Assembly: GCA_035292785.1 (NCBI GenBank)
Contig: DATDPK010000065.1
Span: 1 to 14,661 of the forward strand
Reading direction: 5' to 3'
Length of the DNA stretch: 14,661 nt
DNA from: CABMGU01 sp035292785
GTDB lineage: Archaea > Nanobdellota > Nanobdellia > Woesearchaeales > ARS49
Shown: positions 1-5,536 of the stretch, piece by piece
Position numbering within the stretch: the first letter of the stretch is position 1
Layout: the number at the start of each line of letters is the position of its first letter
Position numbers and translations under genes: made by a program
The notes under the pieces: generated by a model
What the model saw: only the letters and a program-made list of their open reading frames with translations
What the model was told of the DNA's origin: nothing
Database searches by the model: none

Positions 1-291
1 GTAAAAACCAAACAAGATGATAATGATGCCTGCAACTCTGCCAAGCCAAATCTGTGCTGTATATGCCACATTGGATAAAATGCTGTTCAGCAAGACACCG
101 ATTAATGAGAAAACAACACCAAAGCCAAGCACGAACAAAAGAGTATGCCCGAACAATTTCCAGCGGGAAGCTTCTTCAACCTTTTGGCCGGCAAGAAAGC
201 CGAGAAACGCAGGAACTAAAGGAATTATGCACGGTGCAAAGAATGAAATAATTCCTGCAATAAAAGCAATAAAAAAAGTTAGTTCAGCCAA
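1..291 (-). CDS. ccdA: CcdA/DsbD-type transmembrane thiol electron transporter (partial, N-terminal 97 residues)
   Basis: This is the N-terminal part of a CcdA-family membrane protein; the rest lies beyond the left edge. The family passes electrons from cytoplasmic thioredoxin across the membrane to extracytoplasmic thiol proteins. The visible part has a first helix ending in the family signature FAPCIIPLVPAFLGFLAG, with the redox cysteine at residue 21, then helices at about 46-68 and 79-97. The start is TTG at 289-291: an in-frame TGA lies three codons upstream and a GAGGA ribosome site sits 4 bases before it. It overlaps the end of the thioredoxin lipoprotein gene (stop at 284-286), so the two are translationally coupled, and that lipoprotein is the obvious electron acceptor. 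Family assignment is firm. The second redox cysteine cannot be seen here. Confidence 0.9.
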   Translation of the reverse strand, partial: MAELTFFIAFIAGIISFFAPCIIPLVPAFLGFLAGQKVEEASRWKLFGHTLLFVLGFGVVFSLIGVLLNSILSNVAYTAQIWLGRVAGIIIILFGFY

Positions 292-793
292 GCTTCCTCA
301 TCTCCTCAAGAAACCTATCTTTAGTCCAGGCTTCAGGACTTTTCAACACCTGTTTGCCGTTCTTGAGCACAACCTTAGTGTGCTGATAAGCAATTCCATA
401 CTGTTTTGCAAGCGCAGTATGCTCCTCAGTTGTCTGGTCATCCTTGTAATGAATCTTAAAGCCAACAACATTCGGGTCGTTCAGCTCGGCAAAGCCTGCA
501 ATCAAGTGCGGTTCCTGGCTCTGACAGGTCGGACACCAATTTGCAGAAAACTCGAGATAAACCGTTTTTCCTTCTGCTACTGCTTTATCAAACAAGGCTT
601 TATCCCAATCATAATATTTAGAAACTCCATCGCTCAATATTCCGCTCATCGTTGTGGAATGCTCTTTCTCCATCTCTGCCATTTCTTCAGGAGTCCATTC
701 TTCTTTCATCATTTCTCCCTTATTTTCTATCATCGACTGCTGCGCAGGCGCGCACGCAACCAATAACGACAACAAAATTACCAAATATTTCAT
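284..793 (-). CDS. Lipid-anchored thioredoxin-fold protein (WCPTC)
   Basis: This is a 169-residue extracytoplasmic thiol oxidoreductase. Residues 1-13 form a hydrophobic signal peptide ending in the lipobox LVAC, so Cys14 should be lipid-modified and anchor the protein outside the membrane. A Met/Glu-rich linker (about 20-55) leads to a thioredoxin fold whose active site is WCPTC, Cys87 and Cys90. The surrounding YLEFSANWCPTC recalls the DsbD gamma domain and TlpA-like proteins. With CcdA encoded directly downstream, the pair reproduces a split DsbD: CcdA brings electrons across and this domain receives and delivers them. The final substrate is not shown; candidates are oxidised surface proteins. 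It starts 2 bases after the stop of the upstream three-helix protein gene. Fold and anchoring are clear; reductase direction is inferred from the CcdA neighbour. Confidence 0.9.
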   Translation of the reverse strand: MKYLVILLSLLVACAPAQQSMIENKGEMMKEEWTPEEMAEMEKEHSTTMSGILSDGVSKYYDWDKALFDKAVAEGKTVYLEFSANWCPTCQSQEPHLIAGFAELNDPNVVGFKIHYKDDQTTEEHTALAKQYGIAYQHTKVVLKNGKQVLKSPEAWTKDRFLEEMRKLG

Positions 794-795
794 TT

Positions 796-1080
796 TCAGC
801 TCCAGGAAATCGCGTTTAAAATAGTAAAAGCAATTGTTTGCAAACCAGTCACGACCAGCGCATTCATACCGGCCATCTCAACAAAAGATTCCATTCCGGT
901 AAAATAACAATACAACGAAACGCCATACTGCACTAAAAACGCCAGTGTGAACAACAAGAGACCTGCAGTAAATGATGTGCGCATCCTCGCCCAATTTCTG
1001 CCATACAAATATGTCAACAGCAATAACAAAACAATGTTGACAATGGTTAACACAAACGTTGCTTTCATCACGAATTCCAT
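796..1080 (-). CDS. Small three-helix membrane protein of the redox operon
   Basis: A 94-residue protein of unknown function with predicted membrane helices at about 7-26, 36-58 and 70-90, and a short positive loop (RNWARMR, about 28-34) after the first helix. ATG at 1080 is preceded by a strong GGAGGAG ribosome site, which decides this start over Met5. A single cysteine (Cys58) lies at the end of helix 2. It sits between the winged-helix regulator and the thioredoxin lipoprotein. Small three-helix proteins encoded next to winged-helix regulators are a recurring archaeal arrangement (the haloarchaeal DUF7521 family is similar in size and setting), but I cannot confirm homology by eye. It could be a membrane partner of the regulator or of CcdA. 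Confidence 0.8.
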   Translation of the reverse strand: MEFVMKATFVLTIVNIVLLLLLTYLYGRNWARMRTSFTAGLLLFTLAFLVQYGVSLYCYFTGMESFVEMAGMNALVVTGLQTIAFTILNAISWS

Positions 1081-1107
1081 ATTATTCTCCTCCGTAATTT
1101 CATTTAA

Positions 1108-1392
1108 CTACTTTTTCCCAAATCTGTTCCAAATTGAACGGAAATCATTCCACAATTGCTCCATACTATTGGATATAAAATAAACAGCGCCATATTTTCC
1201 TTTATTAACCGCGCTGATTATCTGATTATCAAGCAGGATGCGAATATGGTGCTGAATTGTTTTGTAGTCAAGATTTAGCGCAGTAGAAAGCTGGTTTGCG
1301 TTCATCGGCTTCTTTTTCAGCGTGGTAGCAATTAGAATTCTCGTCTCTCCACCACGAGTGCCGGCAAACAAATACCAGATAAGGTTTTTCAT
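1108..1392 (-). CDS. Winged helix-turn-helix transcriptional regulator (ArsR-like fold)
   Basis: This is a 94-residue DNA-binding protein. Residues 10-75 form a winged helix: a GTRGGETR segment, a scaffold helix with NANQLSTAL, a recognition helix around LDYKTIQHHIRILL (about 41-54) and a wing ending in GKYGAVYF. It has no cysteine, so it cannot sense redox state directly through its own thiols, and it lacks the metal-site motif of classical ArsR proteins. The gene lies 5 bases downstream of the peroxiredoxin stop and 27 bases upstream of the three-helix membrane protein, inside the redox operon. Autoregulation of the operon is the simplest inference; the signal is unknown. No clear Shine-Dalgarno sequence precedes ATG at 1392, so translation may be coupled to the peroxiredoxin gene. 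Confidence 0.85.
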   Translation of the reverse strand: MKNLIWYLFAGTRGGETRILIATTLKKKPMNANQLSTALNLDYKTIQHHIRILLDNQIISAVNKGKYGAVYFISNSMEQLWNDFRSIWNRFGKK

Positions 1393-1397
1393 CTGGA

Positions 1398-1964
1398 CTA
1401 GATTTTACCAACCAAGTCCAAGCCAGGTTTTAATGTTTTCGCTCCAGGCTTCCACGAAGCAGGGCAAACAAGGCCAGGATTCTTTGCAACAAACTGGGCT
1501 GCCTGCAATCTGCGCATAATCTCGTATGCAGAACGACCAATGCTGTTGTCGTGAATATCATACGATTTAACAATGCCCTTAGGGTCTATAATTACTGTAC
1601 ATCTCTGTGAAAGACCATCATTTTCAATCAAAGTCCCAAAATCAGTGCAAATCTTCCTTGTAGGGTCTGCGATCATAGGATACTTGATTTTCTTAATTGT
1701 AGGGCTGTTGTCGTGCCAAGCCTTGTGAACAAAAGCAGTATCGGTGCTAACAGACAGAATTTCTGCATTCATTTTCTTGAACTCTTCATACATATCAGCC
1801 AATTCGCCTAATTCAGTTGGACAAATAAAAGTGAAATCAGCAGGGTAAAATGCCAGAACAACCCACTTGCCGCGCAAGCTTTTCAGACTAACCTTTACTG
1901 TTTTATTGCTTACAAATGCCTCGGCAGTAAAATCCGGAGCTGGTTTTCCTACAAAATTACTCAT
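1398..1964 (-). CDS. ahpC: 2-Cys peroxiredoxin, AhpC type
   Basis: Peroxiredoxins reduce hydrogen peroxide and organic hydroperoxides with a cysteine thiol. Numbered from ATG at 1964 (188 residues, close to the 187 of E. coli AhpC), the peroxidatic site is FYPADFTFICPTE with Cys48. The resolving site is LVCPASWKPG with Cys167, and the C-terminus ends LDLVGKI as in bacterial AhpC, which suggests a family acquired from bacteria. A GTG three codons upstream (1973) is possible, but the AGGGGGTG ribosome site lies 6 bases before the ATG and overlaps that GTG, so the ATG is preferred. No AhpF is visible, so a cytoplasmic thioredoxin system is the likely reductant. As first gene of the redox operon it links cytoplasmic peroxide defence to the CcdA/thioredoxin export branch. 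Confidence 0.95.
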   Translation of the reverse strand: MSNFVGKPAPDFTAEAFVSNKTVKVSLKSLRGKWVVLAFYPADFTFICPTELGELADMYEEFKKMNAEILSVSTDTAFVHKAWHDNSPTIKKIKYPMIADPTRKICTDFGTLIENDGLSQRCTVIIDPKGIVKSYDIHDNSIGRSAYEIMRRLQAAQFVAKNPGLVCPASWKPGAKTLKPGLDLVGKI

Positions 1965-2006
1965 AGATAACACCCCCTGATAATAATTTATTGCAAGTAA
2001 AGAATA

Positions 2007-2015
2007 GATATAAAA
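2007..2015 (-). promoter_or_regulatory. TATA box of the peroxiredoxin operon
   Basis: On the minus strand TTTTATATC is centred about 47 bases before the ATG at 1964. A start site 26-27 bases downstream would fall near 1984 and give a leader of about 20 bases that includes the AGGGGGTG ribosome site. An AAATTT-GTG-AAATTT palindrome adjoins it on the upstream side. Confidence 0.5.
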
Positions 2016-2029
2016 AATTTGTGAAATTT
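2015..2029. promoter_or_regulatory. Palindrome upstream of the peroxiredoxin TATA box, possible operator
   Basis: AAATTT-GTG-AAATTT is a 15-base symmetric site directly upstream of, and touching, the putative TATA box of the redox operon. Its position at the BRE would allow a dimeric regulator, for instance the operon's own winged-helix protein, to block TFB/TBP binding. The AT-rich composition makes chance occurrence a real alternative. Confidence 0.3.
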
Positions 2030-2031
2030 AG

Positions 2032-2053
2032 AATAAAAAAGAAAATAAAAATA
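2032..2053 (-). terminator. T-rich tract after the zinc-ribbon gene
   Basis: Read on the minus strand, the sequence 29 bases after the stop of the small zinc protein gene is an almost pure T tract (runs of 5, 4 and 6 T). Such tracts end archaeal transcripts without a hairpin. It would separate the zinc protein transcript from the peroxiredoxin operon, whose promoter lies just beyond. Confidence 0.4.
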
Positions 2054-2081
2054 TACTGTGTTCCTAGTTACTTTTCAGTAA

Positions 2082-2237
2082 TTAGAAGCGTCGAGGCTTG
2101 CGCTTTGAGTAGCAGTCTCGGCAATAGACTGGTTTTCCTTCAGTTGGTTTGAAGGGAACTTTAGTCTGAGCACCACAGTCTGAGCACGTTGCATCGTGCA
2201 TCTCACGTGGGGCACCGAAATCGTTTCCGAATCCCAT
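2082..2237 (-). CDS. 51-residue CxxC-x17-CxxC zinc-binding protein
   Basis: A short gene with start ATG at 2237, a GGGTGA ribosome site 8 bases before it and stop TAA at 2082. The protein carries CSDC (18-21), exactly 17 residues, then CRDC (39-42), with VPFKPTEGKPVYCRDCY between and around. This matches the CxxC-x17-CxxC domain seen repeatedly in candidate-phylum bacteria and DPANN archaea. A basic tail (KRKPRRF) follows. Four cysteines at this spacing imply one structural zinc ion; the basic end suggests nucleic-acid or ribosome contact, which is inference. A TATA-like TTTATATAG on the minus strand near 2317-2325 would start transcription about 55 bases upstream of the ATG. Confidence 0.85.
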   Translation of the reverse strand: MGFGNDFGAPREMHDATCSDCGAQTKVPFKPTEGKPVYCRDCYSKRKPRRF

Positions 2238-2316
2238 TTTCTTATTCACCCGTTGTTAAGTTAGTTATACGACGAGAACTAGTCTCTGTATACTATGAAC
2301 AAGGTACACTCTCCAC

Positions 2317-2325
2317 TATATAAAT
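2317..2325 (-). promoter_or_regulatory. TATA box of the zinc-ribbon gene
   Basis: TTTATATAG on the minus strand, about 83 bases upstream of the ATG at 2237. The predicted start site near 2294 leaves a leader of roughly 55 bases. It shares the 178-base intergenic region with the divergent surface-protein promoter. Confidence 0.4.
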
Positions 2326-2370
2326 GTATGCTTTTCTATAGCGAATATAGTCTTTACAGTAGGCAATATA

Positions 2371-2378
2371 TTTATAAA
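2371..2378 (+). promoter_or_regulatory. TATA box of the surface-protein gene
   Basis: TTTATAAA centred 41 bases before the ATG at 2416. The predicted start near 2400 leaves a leader of about 15 bases that includes GGTGAG (2401-2406) as ribosome site. Confidence 0.6.
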
Positions 2379-2415
2379 CCAGTAGCCCTTTCTCCGCACT
2401 GGTGAGCATAAAGAG

Positions 2416-4551
2416 ATGATACGCAAGGCAATACTGTTTTTACTGCTGGCACTGCCTGTATTCGCTGCAGGACCAACTGCCAGCCAGATATCCCACTTAG
2501 CTCCCTCTATAGTCGAACCAAGCGATGAGAACGTCACCCTGCTGACATTTACGCTTAGAACAACAGAAGAATACCCAAACGGCAAATGGACAGGAAGCGG
2601 GGCATTTAAAGCAACCACATACACCGGCTCACCAAGCGATTTAAGCAAAGTAGCATTGTATGCTGACAATGGGGACAACACATCTTCAACAACTTCAGAC
2701 ACCCTTTGCGGATACGCCACAACCTCATATTTAGGCAAATACTCATTCAAGCCGGCACTTGCGTGCAACCTTGATGCAAATGTTTCCAAGAAGTTCTATA
2801 TTATAGTGAACATTGCATCAAACGCGACAAACGGCAATGCAATAGACCTTAGAATAGATGCAAATGCCCTGGTATTCGTAGGCGGAACAGCGCCCTCAAC
2901 AGCAATAAACCCAACAGGACAAGCATACGTGCACGAAATAATACCTGACAACACAGCGCCAGTCACAACACACGATGCTCCAAACACCTGGCAGGGAGCA
3001 GGAGTAACAGTTAGCTTCACCTGCACAGACACTCAAAGCGGATGCAACATAATCCACGCAAAACTCAACGGAGTGGACAGCACAGCAACAGGAAACTCGC
3101 TCAGCGTAGCAGTGGTAAATGACGGCGTTAATTCAATAGAATACTGGAGTGAAGACAATTCAGGAAATATTGAAAGCCACCAGACAATAAACGTATCAGT
3201 AGACACAGGAAAACCAACACTTGCAGGATACTCAATTACTCCAAACAAAGGCAAAGAAGGCGACAACATAACCTTCAGCTCTACATTTGCAGACAATTTA
3301 TCCGGAATAGAGCACACAGTTAATCCACTAATAACCTGGGAAAATGAACCGGCTTTCTGCGACGACACATTCATACAAAACAGCTATTCAAACAATGTCT
3401 GGACAGGAAAAATAACAATACCGGCAGACTGCGACGGCACAGCAACAATAGTAATAGCAGACGCACAGGACAAAGCAGGCAACAAAATTGTACAAACAGC
3501 AGTAGGAACCTTCACAATAGACAACACACCGCCACCTGCGCCAATACCAATCTCGCTGCTCAACAACGCACTCACCAACGACAGCACGCCAACATTCACC
3601 TGGATGACAAACTCAAGCGATGTAGACCATTATGTATTCCAATTATCAACAGCACAAAGCTTCAGCACAATAACTGAAGAAGCAAACGTAACGCTTGGAA
3701 CATCCTCGCACACAGCAAGCTCACTGCAAGATGGCACATATTACTGGCGCGTCGGCAATGTTGACGCAGTAGGGCACGTAACTTACTCAAGCGCACGTGC
3801 ATTTGTATACTCATCAAAATTCATTGACATTTACACAATTGCTCTCTCGACAGGAAACACGCTGACAAACCCAACAGCAGGAGTGCAGCTAAACATCACA
3901 GTAACAGAAGACGTGACATTATTCATAGCAACACACGCAGACACAAGCGGAACACCAACAGGATATTCCAACGACTGGGGAATTGAATATGACTTCTCAG
4001 TAACCAATCCAAACGCGATCAACGGCTCGATAGAAATCAGAATGCTGTATGACGATTCAATGATATCAGGCCTTGATGAAAGCACACTAAGAATAGGATG
4101 GTACGACACTGATTGGGAATTATTCCCAAGCACTGACAGCGGAGTGGCCAGTTCACAAGATTATGCCTGGGTAAATACAGACAGCTTCATACATATCGGC
4201 GGATTTGGAAATACGCCAGCAGGCTCATCGACTCCGCCAGGCGGATACAGCAGCGGATACAGCAGAAGCGCATCAGGCGGGCAAAACCTGCAGACAACAA
4301 CGCAAACAGAAGCAGAAAACAACAATCAAAACAGCGAGCAGCAAACAGAACAACAACCGTCAATACCGGACACGACAACTGAAGAAGAACAACCAGAACA
4401 AGAACAGAACTTACTGACAGGAAGCTTCATAAGACAATCACCAATCAAAAACGCATTCTTCGCAATACTCATACTCATAATCATAGCAATAGTCGGATAC
4501 GGAACATACAAATACCTCAAGAAACCGAAAATAGAGCAGCCAGGGTTCTGA
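2416..4551 (+). CDS. Secreted multidomain surface protein with C-terminal membrane anchor
   Basis: A 711-residue cell-surface protein. A signal peptide (1-18, cleavage near VFA-A) precedes an N-terminal beta-rich domain (about 19-177), an OmpL47/Ig-like domain (about 178-262, starting DNTAPVTT and containing YWSEDNSGNIE), a second Ig-like domain (about 263-368), an FN3-like domain (about 369-468, with GTYYWRV) and a further beta domain (about 470-598). A Gly/Ser then Gln/Glu/Thr-rich linker (about 600-672) leads to one transmembrane helix (about 679-698) and a short basic tail. There are exactly six cysteines, in three close pairs (98/117, 203/210, 315/339), as expected for disulfides, and about a dozen N-x-S/T sequons, so glycosylation is likely. 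Role unknown: S-layer-like, adhesive or partner-binding. No enzyme motif is seen. Confidence 0.85.
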   Translation: MIRKAILFLLLALPVFAAGPTASQISHLAPSIVEPSDENVTLLTFTLRTTEEYPNGKWTGSGAFKATTYTGSPSDLSKVALYADNGDNTSSTTSDTLCGYATTSYLGKYSFKPALACNLDANVSKKFYIIVNIASNATNGNAIDLRIDANALVFVGGTAPSTAINPTGQAYVHEIIPDNTAPVTTHDAPNTWQGAGVTVSFTCTDTQSGCNIIHAKLNGVDSTATGNSLSVAVVNDGVNSIEYWSEDNSGNIESHQTINVSVDTGKPTLAGYSITPNKGKEGDNITFSSTFADNLSGIEHTVNPLITWENEPAFCDDTFIQNSYSNNVWTGKITIPADCDGTATIVIADAQDKAGNKIVQTAVGTFTIDNTPPPAPIPISLLNNALTNDSTPTFTWMTNSSDVDHYVFQLSTAQSFSTITEEANVTLGTSSHTASSLQDGTYYWRVGNVDAVGHVTYSSARAFVYSSKFIDIYTIALSTGNTLTNPTAGVQLNITVTEDVTLFIATHADTSGTPTGYSNDWGIEYDFSVTNPNAINGSIEIRMLYDDSMISGLDESTLRIGWYDTDWELFPSTDSGVASSQDYAWVNTDSFIHIGGFGNTPAGSSTPPGGYSSGYSRSASGGQNLQTTTQTEAENNNQNSEQQTEQQPSIPDTTTEEEQPEQEQNLLTGSFIRQSPIKNAFFAILILIIIAIVGYGTYKYLKKPKIEQPGF

Positions 4552-4562
4552 TTCTCAGCAAG

Positions 4563-4571
4563 GTTTAAAAA
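4563..4571 (+). promoter_or_regulatory. TATA box of tRNA-Ser
   Basis: GTTTAAAAA lies 46 bases upstream of the mature tRNA 5' end, so the transcript would begin near 4593 with a 5' leader of about 20 bases to be removed by RNase P. No other promoter-like sequence is seen between the surface-protein stop and the tRNA. Confidence 0.4.
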
Positions 4572-4613
4572 GATGAAATAAGCAGGTTTGATTATGCCCT
4601 CTTGGGCCAAAAT

Positions 4614-4697
4614 GCGGCCGTGGCACAACCTGGTACTGCGCCGGTCTTGAAAACCGGTTCCCGAAAGGGTTTCCCGGTTCAAATCCGGGCGGCCGCG
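4614..4697 (+). tRNA. trnS: tRNA-Ser (UGA)
   Basis: A complete class II tRNA without intron. The acceptor stem is GCGGCCG (4614-4620) paired with CGGCCGC (4690-4696), with discriminator G at 4697 as in archaeal tRNA-Ser. The D arm is GCA/TGC with a CCTGGTAC loop. The anticodon stem CCGGT/ACCGG (4641-4645/4653-4657) carries loop CTTGAAA with anticodon TGA at 4648-4650. A long variable arm (4658-4672, CCC-GAAA-GGG) identifies the serine type. The T arm CCCGG-TTCAAAT-CCGGG spans 4673-4689. CCA is not encoded. The 3' end of this gene is duplicated downstream. Confidence 0.97.
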
Positions 4698-4699
4698 TA
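4682..4699 (+). repeat. Direct repeat, copy 1 (tRNA-Ser 3' end)
   Basis: AATCCGGGCGGCCGCGTA. The first 16 bases are the 3' half of the T arm, the acceptor strand and the discriminator of tRNA-Ser; the last two flank it. An identical copy lies at 4800-4817, offset 118 bp. Integrating elements leave this kind of 3'-end duplication when they use a tRNA gene as attachment site. Confidence 0.9.
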
Positions 4700-4704
4700 T
4701 ATAG
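4698..4704 (+). promoter_or_regulatory. TATA-like box directly after tRNA-Ser
   Basis: TATATAG follows the tRNA 3' end at once. A start site 24-27 bases downstream would fall at about 4725-4728, just ahead of the foldable segment at 4731-4799. It could drive that segment alone or the downstream His/Cys protein cluster. Confidence 0.35.
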
Positions 4705-4730
4705 GAAGGGGCTTTGCCCTGACAGTGTTA

Positions 4731-4799
4731 CCAGCAACCGGATTTGAACATCCTCGAAAACCTGCGGTTTTCGGGACCTCTCGGCTAAAGCCTGCGTGG
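4731..4799 (+). other. Cloverleaf-forming segment, possible structured RNA or tRNA relic
   Basis: The 69 bases fold into four helices around a junction. The closing stem is CCAGCA (4731-4736) with TGC-TGG (4793-4799, one bulged G at 4796). Hairpin GGAT/ATCC is at 4740-4753, an 8-bp perfect hairpin CGAAAACC-TGC-GGTTTTCG at 4755-4773, and hairpin GGC-TAAA-GCC at 4783-4792. The complementary strand carries TAGCCGAGAGG (A-box-like), loop CCGCAGG with a GCA triplet in the anticodon position, and GTTCAAATCC (B-box-like). Normal D and T stems cannot form there, so it is not a working tRNA. It may be a decayed antisense tRNA or a structured leader RNA. Confidence 0.4.
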
Positions 4800-4817
4800 A
4801 ATCCGGGCGGCCGCGTA
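4800..4817 (+). repeat. Direct repeat, copy 2 (duplicate of tRNA-Ser 3' end)
   Basis: Exact 18-base copy of 4682-4699 without the remainder of a tRNA. Removing one repeat and the 100 bases between the copies would join tRNA-Ser directly to the TATA-like ATTAATAAAA (4820-4829) before the His/Cys-rich protein gene, which would be the expected pre-insertion layout. Confidence 0.9.
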
Positions 4818-4852
4818 ACATTAATAAAACCAAAAGAAAAAGGACAATAAGG

Positions 4853-5389
4853 ATGGCGCGCAAAGACATTTGGAAAAAAGAGAGAGACTGGAAGACATAC
4901 CTTGGCTATGCAGCAGCAATAATCTTCCTTGCATACGTAGCATATTCTGTTTATTATTACTTAAGCACTGCAGAGAAAATAGAAGAATATGATGTATGCG
5001 TGGACGGAAGATGCATTAAAACATTCCATACTCACGCAGACATACATTTTGACATTTGCGGGAAGAACATAAATCTGCCGTTGGAAAAAGGAGACCTTGC
5101 AGGCCCACACACTCACAAGGAAAGAAATATGATTCATTTCCACGAAAGACTGCCATATGATCCAAATACAGGGCAATTACTGGAAACAAGGCCATTGCAA
5201 CTTGGAGCATTCATGAATGAAATGGACATGAGGTTTAACGACAGATGCATAGCAGAATACTGCAATGGAGACCTATGCCCTGACGGCAAACCAGGAACAG
5301 TAAGAGTGTTCGTCAACGACCAGCCGAACACAGAATTCGGACAATACGTCTGGAAAGACGGCGATGAAATATTAATTACATTCAATTAA
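4853..5389 (+). CDS. Membrane-anchored extracytoplasmic His/Cys-rich protein, probable metal binding
   Basis: A 178-residue protein with a short basic cytoplasmic N-terminus, one transmembrane helix (about 16-38) and an exported domain. The domain carries three histidine clusters, HTHADIH (59-65), PHTH (85-88) and IHFH (94-97), and six cysteines (49, 54, 69, 132, 137, 142) including CVDGRC and the CIAEYC...C group. The alternating HxH pattern and beta-strand-like spacing suggest a metal site, copper or zinc, with disulfides bracing the fold. The start is ATG at 4853 with AAGGA 7-8 bases before it; the frame stays open upstream to GTG at 4796, but that part lies in the tRNA-like repeat and codes for nothing recognisable. 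It is followed 12 bases later by a TRASH-like microprotein gene and then a CcdA homologue. Function is inferred from motifs and context only. Confidence 0.85.
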   Translation: MARKDIWKKERDWKTYLGYAAAIIFLAYVAYSVYYYLSTAEKIEEYDVCVDGRCIKTFHTHADIHFDICGKNINLPLEKGDLAGPHTHKERNMIHFHERLPYDPNTGQLLETRPLQLGAFMNEMDMRFNDRCIAEYCNGDLCPDGKPGTVRVFVNDQPNTEFGQYVWKDGDEILITFN

Positions 5390-5401
5390 AGAGGTGAATT
5401 C

Positions 5402-5533
5402 ATGGCAAATGTATGCGCAACCTGCGGCAAGCTGAAAAAAGCAGGAATGATAACAAAAGAAGGCATGTTGTTCTGTGATGAGCAATGCCACAAAAAATAC
5501 AAGGATAAGAAGCACGTCTGCGAGTTTTGTTGA
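5402..5533 (+). CDS. 43-residue TRASH-like zinc-finger microprotein
   Basis: ATG at 5402 follows a strong GAGGTGA ribosome site (5391-5397) 4 bases upstream; the stop TGA at 5531 lies 3 bases before the next start. Six of the 43 residues are cysteine: CATC (5-8), C25-x3-C29 followed by His30, and CEFC (40-43), which ends the protein. The CxxC-x16-CxxxC core with a FCDEQC context is that of TRASH/MYM-type metal-binding fingers, often linked to heavy-metal sensing or transfer. The terminal CEFC may add a redox or transfer site. No signal peptide is present, so it should act in the cytoplasm. Between an exported His/Cys protein and a thiol electron transporter, a metal-carrier or sensor role is plausible. 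Confidence 0.85.
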   Translation: MANVCATCGKLKKAGMITKEGMLFCDEQCHKKYKDKKHVCEFC

Positions 5534-5536
5534 ATC

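Noticed and set aside
17..766. A 249-codon open frame on the plus strand
   Set aside because: It lies opposite the CcdA and thioredoxin lipoprotein genes, whose family motifs (APCIIP, lipobox, WCPTC) are on the minus strand. The plus frame has no recognisable domain.
1398..1973. GTG at 1973 as peroxiredoxin start
   Set aside because: This GTG is part of the G-rich ribosome site that serves ATG at 1964, and the shorter protein matches the family length.
4540..4551. PGF-CTERM-type sorting signal at the end of the surface protein (last residues PGF)
   Set aside because: In that system PGF precedes the membrane helix; here it follows the helix and basic tail at the extreme C-terminus, so the match is coincidental.
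4553..4562. A CRISPR array or other tandem repeat array in the window
   Set aside because: No regularly spaced repeats were found anywhere; the only exact long repeat seen is the single tRNA-end duplication.
4731..4799. A functional minus-strand tRNA-Cys (GCA)
   Set aside because: A-box, B-box and GCA triplet are suggestive, but position 33 is C rather than T, the D stem lacks its 3' strand and the T stem cannot pair, so a working tRNA is not supported.
4614..4815. tRNA-Ser with an intron ending at the second repeat
   Set aside because: The first copy already completes a full cloverleaf with acceptor and discriminator, so no intron is needed.
4602..4850. An open frame of 82 codons across tRNA-Ser and the repeat region
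   Set aside because: It covers a certain tRNA gene and its duplicated end and has no ribosome site or protein features.
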